Under the pieces are notes generated by a model. It searched no databases, was not told the DNA's origin, and saw nothing but the letters and a program-made list of their open reading frames with translations. Below, in pieces: positions 35,066 to 48,200 of a stretch of 64,000 nt of DNA; the first letter of the stretch is position 1; every line of letters starts with the position of its first letter. Source of the stretch: Sphagnum magellanicum (Eukaryota; Streptophyta; Sphagnopsida; Sphagnales; Sphagnaceae); the NCBI GenBank assembly GCA_021904315.1, contig CM038912.1, forward strand, positions 3,435,061 through 3,499,060, written 5' to 3'. The position numbers were made by a program, and so were the translations under genes.

Positions 35066-37539
35066 GTTCACCATCCAGGGTTAGCTTTGCCACTGCAACT
35101 AGACCACTCTCTGTTCTGTTACGTTGCAGCAACACCCAATTTCTCTAGATCCATCACCTTACCTCTTCCACACCCCAAGAGCTCAAGCTCCTGTCTGTCA
35201 TGTCGTTCGTTTGTCTACTTCGCTTGACATACGTTTTTGCAGATTTTGACACCGATTACTTGATTTATTTTTTGGTTTGTTTATGCTGCATGTGTGTTCT
35301 GTGACGACGAAATAGACTTAGTGAATGTGAACGCATGCAAAGAGTTGATGAAGGTGCAGAAGCCATAGACATAGTGGAGCAAGCCATCAAAGAATCATAA
35401 TAAGATTCCAAACAACTATGTGAACCTCCCGAGGAAGAACCACACATATCGGATTCAACAGCTGCCTACCGTGATATAAAGACGGTGGGTGCCATTTTGG
35501 CAATTAGACATTAGAATGTGTAGTTAACACTGCAAGTTCTCTGTACATTTCCAAGATGTTGTGTTGTTTCTTTTTCCTCCAAATGTGGAAGATGAAAAAG
35601 TCTAGCTGGCAGCTCTACTATGAAAGCAAGGTGTGTGTAGTACAGATTGTACTGATGCTAGAGTCGGCAAAGCCGCTTGGCTACATGTAGTATTCCAATA
35701 CCTACAATACCAGATTCAAGGCGGCTTCAATTCCAAGTTGTGCATTAGAGTGTGTTATTTGCTTCAAAATTTGGCAGTGAATTGTTACTACTGATGATAA
35801 GAGAACATGAAAATAGATATCAAAAGTTTGCTTGCCCATAAATAGTGTGGGTTTCTTCAACTGCTATGCAAATGATCTTCATGTGTGTTATCTGATGACT
35901 CTTCTTTAGTGTTTGGAAATATTTTTGACAAGGTTTTTCCCTTCTTCATTTGGCAGCTTTGTCATTACTCCAATCCTTTGCACATGGTACCTTGCTTTGA
36001 CTGGTAGTACACATTTTTAACTTGGTGGACTTGCAAGATCAAAGCTTCACTTACTTGGGGTGTCCTCAAGTAAGAATTCTTTTTTTGGTTTGATTGGGAT
36101 GGTCTAAAAGGTTTCTTTCTTTCTGTTGTGGTCTGAAAATTGTAGCATTCTGTATCTATTTTGTGTTGCAGAATTTGCAAATTTGTTTCTCTAGACCAAA
36201 GGTGTACCCTATAGCGTACCTTACATAGACAATATAATTGGTGGTTTGCAAGGTGAGTATTTGAAAATTGGCGAGAAGGGCCGGATTACCAGAACAGTCT
36301 CGGTGCAAAATAATCTTGCCGGTTATTTAATATGTTTCCCTTTCTTAAAGGTGTTTTCCTATGTGAGAATATGGGTCATGGTCTGCCAGTTCCACTTTGA
36401 CAGGTTCCCGGGTAGGTGGAATGGCAGCAAAGATCAAGGAAGTAGTATATCACGGAATCTGCCAATTACAATCCATTGTGCCCAATTAGGTGGGAGTGAT
36501 ACATTTTGATGAGCCTGGTAGGGTGAGCCAAATTTTCTAAACGGGCAACAAAATGGGCACATACCTACTGGTACATTCTGTAACGTAATGGTTTTCATGA
36601 TTTGCAATGGGACATGTGCATTACCAAAAATGGGCAGCTAGATTTTGCACAGCTGTTAGGTCAAGCAAACCCTAGAAGACTTGTCCATTATTAGCTTTGT
36701 TTTGCAACATTAGAGTTATCCGTAAAGTAAAAAAAACACAGCACCACCAGAACCCTAAGTTTGGTCATACACAGGGTGAGATTTTTAAAATACCTGCAAA
36801 AAAGTACATTAGCATTCAACTAGGGATGAAACTCAGAAAACCATCAACTTTGGTGGTAAACTGAGTTTCATCCTATCTTTCCTTTTTCCTGAGCGCCTCC
36901 ACTGCTGCTACATATATTTCGACCTTTATGCATTAAAAAAAAACCCAATTAAATTGGTAACCAGGGGTATCACACCTATGATAATATTGAAATTCCATGT
37001 AAAAAATTCCCATGGTGTGTGGCATGTAAAATGTAAAATGATGTGGATGCCATGTCAACCTAATAATTTTACTTGATTAGGTGTTATAAAAGATGTCTTC
37101 CTATAAAAGTGACGTGTCAAAAAACTATTCACACATTTCCAATTTTGAATTACACACAACCAAGAACAAATTGCGTGTAAAATTCACTTGTCAACTTTTT
37201 ATTGGATGTTATGCGTTGATAAATATGTAAATGTTTGAGTCAATTCACTTTGCTAAAACATGGCATATATGATTACATGTTAAAAACTTAGGTTAGTTAA
37301 ACAAAACAACTTAACTTAGGTCACTTAAGTTAAAAACATAGGTTAGGTGGGAGCCTAGGTGGCATAACCTACACATTTTAACTAATATTAACCATGTATA
37401 TTACCCTAGTTTAGATTAAGGTAATATGTTGCAGGAATAAATATTTGAATTTTGATTTCCTCACCGAAGGGCAAAGTCTTGACCATCACACCAACTTTTT
37501 TGTAACTTTAAACATTTTTAAAAACCTACTAAAGTGACT
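35066..37539. other. Intergenic downstream of the ERF relic
   Basis: Apart from the coding-like remnant near 35345-35480, I see only short frames. From about 37250 the sequence becomes rich in degenerate TTAGGT/CTTAAGTTA words. Confidence 0.45.
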
Positions 37540-37765
37540 TATTTAACTTACCTTAAGCTACCCAAGTTATTGAAGCATGTACCTAACGGTTGGTTAGTTG
37601 GCTACTTAGGCTACATAAAGGTTTACCTAGATGGGTCTACCTAGGGGTTGCCTAAGCTACTCATGTGCTACCTAGGCTACCTATGGGTTACTTAAAGGTT
37701 ACTTAAGTTATGCTACTTAGGGATTTTTAAGTTACTTAAAGCCTACCTAGGGGCTATTTAGGCTA
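37540..37765. repeat. Degenerate CTACCTAGG/GGTTACTTAAG repeat
   Basis: Many short imperfect tandem words such as CTACCTAGG, GGTTACTTAA and GGCTACCTA follow one another with no fixed period. Non-coding and of unknown origin. Confidence 0.7.
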
Positions 37766-40700
37766 TGTTTTCATTTGTGATATCTATGATGTCATGTGTG
37801 AATTTTCGATTAAATAATCCGTGATTTAAAGTCGCAACATTGATCTAATAGTCACATGTATTATGTTTTGTTACACCCATGTGTCAAGGTTTCATTTGAT
37901 ATTTTTCCACTTGGAGATGTAGACATTCATAATAAGTTACACAATGGGGATTAGTTGTTACCACTTGTCATGATTATATGGGTCAAAACAATGCTTCTTT
38001 GGGGTTTTCCAAGTCATGAGTCTTGCGTGCTTGGATTCAAAATGCACTCTTGTTGATTTTGTTGATTTTGTTTGTTTTTTTCGCCATTTTTGCACCTTGG
38101 AAGTATTTTGTAGGTGTGCTAGCACTATAAATAGCTTTGACATCCATAACCTTGATGTCAATTTTGTCCAAAGGAACACAATGTTCGCACTCTTGCTCAT
38201 TGGTGTGACTTGTGGGGTTTAGTTTTTTCTATGAGGTTAATTTCTTCAAGTCATCACGCATGTTTGCCCACCTAGGCATGTCCTTCAACATGAACCAATA
38301 ATTGATGAAGGTGAAGCTAATGTGTTTCAAGTGCTTCAACTTGTAAAGCTCCACTGCCTTTTACAAAGTGTTTTCATGGGAGATCCTAGATTCATCCAAC
38401 ATAACCATAGATTGATAACAATTGCAAAACTTGATGATGTCATGTTTTATGACCCCCCATTTTGTTTCCATGGATCTTGCAAGTCTTTCAACACCATCAT
38501 GTTTGTTTTTGTTGTAGTCTTCACACACCTTGTCTCAAAATATGTTGCTTCTATGACCATTCCCCATATTTGGGTCTTTGTTGATGTGCAAGAAATTACA
38601 CCAAAGTTGATATTCTTCTTTAGCAACAATTTTTCTCTCTTTTTCATATGGAAGCTTGTGAAATGGAGTCTAAAATAAATGCTAAAGTTGCTACTAATGC
38701 CATGGATGCTTGTGTGATGTCAACATGATGTGACAAAAGTTGCCATGAAAGTTGATTTGCAAGTCCTGTATTTTGCAACAATTTGTTGAATGAAAGAGAA
38801 AATTTTGTGAGGGTCAGCTTGGTTTTTAAAAGTTGAACTAAACAATCGGTGGAATAGTTATTAGTGTTAAGATACCATTAGTGCAGGATTTTGAGTACCC
38901 AAGTGGAGATGCTCTTAGTGGCAGTAGGATACAATGGAACACCCAGAGCAGAAAACACATGTACATATAGGAAACACAAACCCTAAATCCCCATTCCCGC
39001 TGAAAACCACATATTGATAAAAAAACACATCACCTTGAAAGACATAACTTATCTTCTAATTTGCTTGGGTGGGGGGTGGAGGGGGGATAATTAATACTGT
39101 ACTAGTGTGAACCCCGTGCCTAATGCACATGTGTGTGTGTGTACCCCTTGTACATCTAGTCATAGAAACACATCTTGTCCATTGAGCATGCAATCCCGAA
39201 CCTGTTTGGAAAAAAATTAAATAAGTTTCAAATCTCTTGGTATATCTAAGAATAATAGCCCATCTAACCTCCCTTTGCACAAAAGCTGTAAAGGTGTATA
39301 GAACGACGACGACCAAAGTGCGCTCAAAGGGATTCCAAGAATGCCCACACAAAAAAGCAAAGGAAGGCAATAAGCAACTGGAGCAAGGGTTGTTCACATG
39401 GGAAGTCCCAAACCCTAACATCATCTCAACTCGCTTTCCTCATCATCATCATCGCCCGTTGTCGCTACCACCCACTGGCCACACACAGTCATGCGTTCCT
39501 ATTGGCCAACATCCTGGGCCATGGGCTAGTACTGTTTAGACACACAACGGGTGGATCCTCCTCTTCTAGTGGCCAATGTGGTTTTCAAAGTTGTAACTAA
39601 TAATAGGGCCACATGTATTATTACCTATATATATGTATATGTATTTTTTAATTAAAAAAATTTTGTCTAGTGGTTTTTCTTTTTAACCCTGTCTGTATGC
39701 GGACATAATATTAGTGTATTAAATAAATAAGTACCCCCAGTTTATAATGGGGGTATTAGCCCATGCCAAAAATGGTGATGAATAGTTTTGGAAATAGAAA
39801 TTTAATGCAGGCAATGGCAAGGCTTAGCATGCACTCAAAGTGCCTTGATTTTTTTTCTTTTAAATTTTGGGTGGGGGCGGTAGGGGGGGTGGGGGAAGGG
39901 TTTTTTTCTTTTCTCCTTTGTTCCCAACATGTTCCCTTGAAGTTCCTAACTTATTCCCATCAAGTTCCCAATTTGTTCCCCAAGGGTGTCGCCAATAGCA
40001 CCTTGCTTTAATCCCATATTGACACTGGTAAAAGATGGATCAAAGCTATCCCCAAGCAGATTTTGACTTAATTGATGACATGTTTGATTTTTTTTTTAAA
40101 ATCGAGATATAATTAAGCTCGCACACACCCCATTCCCCCTTCTTCGCCCCCCCCCCAAAACACTCCCCTCACAAAAACAAAAAAAAAGGAAGAAAACAAT
40201 GCCAAACACCCCCACTTTCCTACGGTTTGGTGCGCGGGAACTGATGAGCCTTTTTGAAGTTGGGTTGTTGGTTTTATGTTATTTGGGAATCATGAAGGGG
40301 AGATACCTCTAGCCTAGTGGTCACTCACATGATGCCACAAAGCTTCCCTCCTTTGTTTAATACCTACCTACAGACTGAAAATCCAATGTAGAAATCTGGC
40401 AATCTTTTACTATTTTCTCACCTCACTTTTGGCTTTTGAAACCCTCCAAAATCGCGCACATCTTTAATATAAGTGGGGTGCAAAGAGTATATAAATGGCT
40501 TTAAATTGACCCAATGCCGAACACAAATTTTGTCGACTGTCACAGGCTGGTTTTCTTCACCATCTGTCCGACGATAGGGTGAAATCTGCACAAAGACCTG
40601 TGTATTTTATTGCCTTGACCAGCCTAAGTCAGATCAGTTTGCCTAATTGGTTACCGGCTTATGTTCAGTGATGGGCGCTTCTACCCTAGCATGATTTTGG

Positions 40701-42232
40701 ATTTTCACTAAAAAGAATTCCCCTAGTGCCAGGCATCTTTCAGTTCAATTGCAATATGAATTGATCGGCAACTTGACCTTGGTAGTCCAATAGCTACATG
40801 GACCATAAGTATGGATTTTCATAATACTGGCATTGCCTGCTTTATGGTGGGCACTAAATGCTAAGCAAACAGTTTCTAAGCACTTTAGGTTTTTGCAAGT
40901 ACAATTCTTAGGGCCTGCACAGAACATTTCCTTTTTTATTAGTTGATAATTTTATAGCAGAGCAATTCCCACAATGAGCTGCTGCTTTGTTAGACCACTC
41001 CTCAGGTTTAATCATCTTGGTGCATATACATGTATTAATCCAAAAGCTTATTTCTATTCATTCCATTTATTCGTGAACTCATTGGTTTTGTTCTGTTTAA
41101 TGTGCATTGATTTCAATTAGGCCAATAAATATCCATTGAAGCCAAACAACAAAGACATCTTGAAACAAGAAAGACACATCTTGTACATAACAAATAGAGT
41201 AATGTTTTCCAAGAATGAATTGAACATTCCTGAAGTTCTAAAACTGAATAGAAAATGCCCCTTGGAGTTTCGTTTCATTGCCTCCATGGCAATGTGAATG
41301 TCACAAAACCATCAAAAATTCCAAATTCCTAGAATCTTGAATTCTCTCACCCCAAGGTTTGCACATTCTGAAGTGACCCATGACTTTGCTAGCTTAAAGT
41401 ACAACTGGCAGATAGCTGTGGCAGAGATGATAATTTGCAAGACCATCTAGAAAAACAAACCACACAGAATAATCCTGAAAGAAACCATGCCTAAGAAGCT
41501 GTTAACAATCCTGACAGACTACATGCCTCAGATGCTCTTTGTATGGGGCACCTTTTTCCCCACATGGATGGTCATTGGTCTCGGAAATGATCCAGTGATG
41601 GTCCTACTTACCATAAATCTCTACATGCCAGTGAACCTGAAATACTCAGAGACCTGACTGCTTTAGTAGATGATGTTGGAATTACCTGAAATCACATTAT
41701 CACATGTGCTGAAATTTTTTCACACATTGTATGCTCAAGCATACCAGCAAAATGCTCTGCAGAGAGGGCTTGTGATCGGAGGTAATGCTGAAACCCACGA
41801 CTGCTGCATTTACAACAAAAAATGCACTTCAGTTCCAGATACAAACACATATAAGACAATGACATGCCAAAAGGTTTTATTATTCACCAGGAGAGAACAT
41901 AGACCTTTAATTTCTCACATGCTTGTACAGAAACCTAACAGAAGAGAATTATAGACCAAGTATAGTTCTGAGATTGAAGAGAAATCTTCACAGCAACAAA
42001 TTTGAAGGTAATACAACAATGGGTGTGGTCATAACCTTATGTGAATTGTTCAAAGTACTAGGCCATCACCTTCATCACAAACATTAGTGACGAACAGCTG
42101 CCCTAACTACCCACTGATAATTACAGACAAAATTGGCTGGTAAATCAACCAGTGAGGATCATCTGTTCCTGGCAAATGGCAGAATCTTCACATGAATTGG
42201 AGAAAGATTTTCAGCAACAAAATGACACTAAC
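37766..42232. other. Gene-poor stretch with simple repeats
   Basis: Short frames at 38016-38222 and 38322-38678 (plus) lack known motifs. G-rich and C-rich runs lie at 39065-39090, 39868-39900 and 40146-40158. A GTTCCC-word block at 39915-39985 resembles the interior of the short Helitrons at 590-705. The terminal exon of the ELG1/ATAD5 gene must lie in the upper part of this stretch, but I could not place it. Confidence 0.5.
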
Positions 42233-45200
42233 CTGTGTCGGCTTCCAGAAAGTTTATCATGTGCAATTTGGCGAGCATCCTCAAGCTGGCTCATTCGAGT
42301 AAGAAATCCCCAGTAGTCCTGCCTAGCCTCTGCACCTAGCAATATGCTCCGCAGTGGCATTACTGCCTCTACTACTTCTTCCACTTCTGCCTGCCTCTCC
42401 TGCCTGCCCCCACCCAAGCTCAGATTCATTGTTAGACTCTCAACAACAGCAGCCACAGAATTATGCTCTTCCTGCATGCTACTGAAGTTTAATACATAAA
42501 CCTTGCACAATTGCATCCATACATTTAGCATATCAAGAATGAATCCTCTAGGTTTATCAAAAGCCCAAGGTTATACAGCACCAAGCATGCCTGATCTTGT
42601 TCACATTTTAGGATAATGCCCTATTTTTGACTTCCAAGTTTGTAGGGAGAAATTGTTTGTAGAGAGGGTTAATATTGTACACATGAACTCTTTAATCGAT
42701 CCAGCTGTGGCATCCACACCAAACAAAGCCACTAATGATATGATAATCATGGTATGGAAAGAGAAAGAGTAAAGACCTGATCAAATCCTGCTGTGCACAA
42801 GAAGACCCTAGCTGCCAGCAACCAGAAGGCAAGCTGGATGAAGAGTTCAATTGGTGCACAGCTTCCGATAGCTGCATTTGCGCTAGTAATGAAGCAATGT
42901 CTTTACATCTATCTGCACTGTCAACATGGATATCCTCTGATAGGCCTGGTAAGCTGGAAAGAACATCACAGGCTGAAAGGCTTGTTACAAGTTTATCTAA
43001 GACATAGCACCTCTCCAGTGCATGCCTACTTGTAGAAGTCAGCAGTGGACTTAAATCTCGTTGGGAGGCTTTCAATCTTGCCCAGAAATCCTTCATTGAA
43101 GGATGCTCAGTAACCAATTCACTTGCCATCACTTCAGCATCTGGGAATTGATCATATCTTGCTGCTGGACCTTCTGAATTTACAGATTCTTGGCTTGCCA
43201 AGGAGCCTTGTTCATATTGCCCAGTAGTGGCAGTTACTACTGAAATTAATTCACTGGTATGTTGCTCCAGATGAATGGCATGTACATGGGACACATCTGA
43301 AGCTGCTCTATATGGTTGGGTCAGATGGGTGCTACAAACAGGGCAATCTATGTCAATATCAGGAGGAATTGATCCAGTCACCTGAAGTAACCTTTCACTT
43401 GGGACATTGTCAGTATCATGGATTAGAGTTAGTTCTCCAGCAACAGAAGCAGTTGACTGCCTTGAAGTAAATCCATCAGCAGCACCCATATTCAAAAGAT
43501 CTGTGCTTTGCTGTTCGTTGAACAGTGCTGAAGAACTGCTCATTTTCATATGGTCTCCACTTCTGCTGCCAGTGTTGTCTGCACCCTCCAACAGCTCACT
43601 GCAAACCAATGCTGGATTCCCTGCATCCATTATCACACTTTGGTCCCTCAACCTCCGCAGCCTCAATAACCGGGGCTTGTGAGGATTCCGAACATTTACT
43701 TCAGTAGCACAATCACTGAACACACTCTGCTGAGAATCCAACAAGCAGGTGCTAGATTGACTGTCTAGTTTTATGTCATCACCTGCTACACAAGGAAGTT
43801 TCTCTGCTATTGCAGTCTCCTTGATGTCAGAAAACATAACTGCTCCCTCACCTGTCTCCATTGCCAGTTGATTCAGTGACAACTGGTCTTCCTTGCTAAT
43901 GGTCAGTTGATTGTCACCATTGGAAACAATCTGATTCCCAGCATCAGCAGATGGCAGTATACAGCGGGCAATTGCATTGGCTTTCCTTTTCTCAGCATTC
44001 TGGGTTCTTCTTAATGCTTTTTGTGCATCAGCTTGAGCTTGCAGAGATAAAACTCTCTTTGATGCTGCCTTGGCTGCAGCCACAGCTTCCATTTTATCAA
44101 CACCCTGCTGTGCTTCAATGGTTTGCACAGCAATAGTTTCTGCCAACTGACAGGGTGAAATTTCTTGAAAGATGTGAGGCAGGATCCTATGATGAGTGTC
44201 TGCCTCCCAAAGCCACCCTGTGTTGTTAGCAACCACAGCTGCAGCCAATCCTCCCTGTTTGTCCACATTGCTCTCTGTTCCCTCACACTTCCTGTTCATC
44301 TGTCTTTGTAGTTCCAAATCCATAGAAGGACAGCCTTGAAGACATCCATCTAACTGCAGCAGACAGCCTACCAAACCACCACTGCCTACATCCCTGAATT
44401 CACAACCTTCAGAGGGCTTGTGCACTGGTGTGAGAGTTGTGTCTGGATGTTCAGTTTGTAACTCATTGGTGCCAGCTGAAGCACCCTGACCCCAGAACTG
44501 AAGTAGCATAAAAAGCTTCCGCATGTCATGACTGCACACTTTCACAAGGAGCTCCACCATTCCTGCACAAGTTCTCACCCCTTCGGCCATGCACACCTAT
44601 CACCCACAACCTGTGATTAGACACTGTTTTCTGCTATCTACCCAGAACATTTATCAACTGATAAACGACTGCCATTCAAGCATGCTGGCATGCAGATAAA
44701 ATAACAGGTGGAACAGTCAATAGAGTAAGAGAATGTAGCTTCGTCATGGACATACATGTGTATAGTCCAATCTAGCACAACTGAAAGAACATTATTGATA
44801 CTTGGGAAACATGCTCACAATAAGTATAGCCTGCTACACTACAGAAACATTTAAGGACCATTAAGCACATTCTAGTTCCACTTCACTAGTGAATAAAAAT
44901 ATACCATTTGTGCATGCATCACCAATTCTTCCATGGAAAGAGCTTGGAACTCCAAGATCTTAAAGTGCCTCAGCTGAGGAATTTCTGGCTCCTGGTCTGA
45001 TCACAAAAATGATTCTTTGGTCAGTGTTCCTAAAAAGATTTTGCTCTATTTTAACCTCAATGAAACCTACATCCCCCACAAACTTTCATGTGTTTTCTAC
45101 AATGCTGATGACTGTGATAACTGAAGAAAAGATGGGGTCTGAGAGGAAGGAATGAAGACAGATGAAGCCTCCTCTGATAGGAAACCAGCTGAGAGGTATG

Positions 45201-48200
45201 AGCCATGTGACTTACTGTTGCTTGTGAGAATGATTGGGCACTTGGATGTTTCAGACAACAAAGCAAGTGCTTTGCTGAAACCAAAATCCTCATCAAATAC
45301 TGTATCCACATCCTCAAAGAGAATGACTCTCATCCTTCTCAAGGCTGGAGGTGGACCATAGCTCCCTGAAGTAACAATCGCTGGATCCAATTGACTTTGG
45401 ATGACTTCATCTTCCCTTGAACCACTTCTCCCTGTGGTCTTAGATATTTCTGCTCTCTGAACCATTGCAGCTTTGACTGGTGAGCCAACATTTACAGCTA
45501 CATCTGATGGCAACCTGCCAAAAAAAGGCCAAAAGCATTTAGCACAACACAGAGATAAGCAAGGATCTTTGATAGAGAGAACCTAATAGATATCTACTAC
45601 CCAAAAGCAAGGAATAAAATTCTGTCACAAGCTCTGTCAAAACCACCAAGTAATGAATCAAACCAGTTGCTTAGGCCATGAGATTCCATAGCCTCCTTAA
45701 ACTTGTGCTTGATCAACACTCCACTTCGACATTCTGATGCATTGACCTGTAAAAATAAGACAAACAAAAAAACCGACATTTACAGTCTGTCACACTGTTC
45801 TGGAATATTAATCACAGGGGGCATGTTCCCAACATGATGACAGGGAAAAGAAAAATTGCTCATTCACCTCAATAACCAAGAAGCCCTGTTCTTTGGCACA
45901 TGCATAAATGGCAGCTGACTTGCCACACTGCACCAAACCCAGCACATCAACTGACAGCAACTTCAGCATTTGTCAGAAATCAGTGATCTCATGAAAATCA
46001 GTAGCTACTTCATCATCCAGAACTCTCTTTGAAATAGTGGAAAACCCCATTAAACATGTCTAATAAACAGAGACCTGCTAACTGGTGAAGAAGTAAGTAA
46101 AAGCACAGTTTACAAACTAGTCAATTGCACCTCAAACAAGTGACGACCACAATATGAACAAGCAACACCCATCACACCAAGCAAAAGACTTTCCACCTCT
46201 TGCAGCATATTTACACATCACAGACAAAAGCGGAAAAGCCACCCACCCCAACTGGTCCAGTCATCACGAGAGATTTGGGCAGGGTCTCATCATCCTCATC
46301 ATGTGAATCCACATCATCTTCAAACCATCCACTTTCACTGTCACTGTCATCATCTGCATTTTCCTTGTTTGTTGTTACACCCAACAATATCCTCTCTCGC
46401 CAGCTACTAAGCCAGTTATTCAAAGCTTCTACACTGACCCTGTTCCCACAGACCTGCCCAGCCCTTACATCAGGAGAGCAAGTCCAGCAGACAATGAAAA
46501 GGTGGCACTTGCTGATACATGTCATGCCCATTTAGTTTCACAAAGCTGACAGATTCAAACACATAGAGAAGCAACAGCATCATCACAAAGCTTAAGCATC
46601 AACAGGAAACCCCCACAGCCCAAAGATCTACATTCTAAACAAAACCTCTTGTGGATTACATCAAACAAAACAGACATCTACCTTGTAGGGCTTCAGTGGA
46701 GTAAACTCTAAGGTATGTCATAGACATGGGGTGGAGGGGATAACTATAATTATTGTCTCTAGTGGGACATCATCGTTACAATTGCTGATGCTTCCAGATT
46801 AGTTTTGATGAGAAGTTTCAATCTCCATGACTGATACACCCAACAAAAAAAGATGAGATCCTTAGATGTGTTGTGCAGAAACGGGTATTTTTAACCTGCT
46901 TAGATGTCTGGGGTTGATACCGATCAGTCCACAAATAGTTTTGACCACAATTGTTGGCTTCAGCTTGCCCTTCCTGGGGAAAGGATGTGGGTGTGCTAAC
47001 AGGATCAACACCTTCAACAATGTCTTCAGACAAGGCAACCCTGCTCCACAGAAACACAATGTTCTCAATTAAGCAAAGAAGATTGTTTTGGACTACTTGA
47101 ATTGAGTGTGAAAAGCAGACAAGGTACTGATTACTAAGCATTCTCAACCCTTTGCAATGGACACATACATTTTACATTCAAAAGGTTAGGTACGACTCAC
47201 AAGGCAAGATACAAGGGAAAAGGACCTCACCTGTCCACCAGCTTTGGCAGAGACAGACGATAAGCTGTCTGATAAATGTCTGTGGAGCAGACTGTCTCAT
47301 TGGGAACCTCACCCATCCTCCTGCTTATGGCTACACCATCAGGAGACGCACAGATTTGGCCCCATGAAATCTCTGCATTCTCTTGTATTACCACCTAGAC
47401 CCAGCACACTTACAAAGTCCATAATTTAGGAAACAACCACAACAGCGAGAAAATGTGCCCACAAGATTTTTTGTGCAGTTGGGAGAGAATTGGGAGGGCT
47501 ACCTCTTCACTCTGGGTGACATGCATAGGGGGGGCCGGAAGCAAGCTCCCATCCATCATGGGAGCTTTCAGTGCTCCCACTTTATATCGCAGAAAGAATG
47601 GGTGAAGTGCCTTTCCTTCATTCAGGCGTGCATTCTCCTGCAAAAACCAGTATGAAAGTATTTGGAGGTATTTACCTTTGAAAGGTTAAGGAGTTTCTCC
47701 AAGGAGTGAGATGCACAGGAGATATGCCAACTTTCAGATGGTATGCCATAGAATCCGACACCAAAATCTGACTGTTGTGTACCAAGAAAGATGTGACTCA
47801 TCAAGACTCTCAACAAGAAGTTCCTTTGACGCATGGATGAAACTTCAAGCTTTAACATTGTGGCCAACCTCAGCTGCCAGCCTTGACTGTGTCCGCAAAT
47901 CAAGTTTCTCAGAGCCAACTCCACGGAAAGACTTTGTGTTAGTGCCAACAATCTCTTGTGTCCCCTCTTTCTTCCTCCCAGGTTTCAATTCAATCTTCTC
48001 ATCAACTGGAAGTGCAGTTTGCTGTTTAGGCCTTAGTGTAGGCATAAAAACATCTGCAATTACAAACACAATCAAGCATGCACCCATACTGCAGTTAAGA
48101 TAGTTACAGTGCTCCAAGAAATAACAGAGATCCAACAAGAAGAAAAAAGAGGCATTCTTTGGTGTCTTCACTGCTAATTCTCAGTCATCATGGCTTGGCA

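Noticed and set aside
40300-40340. tRNA-like A box (TAGCCTAGTGG), possible SINE
   Set aside because: No convincing B box or poly-A tail at the right distance.
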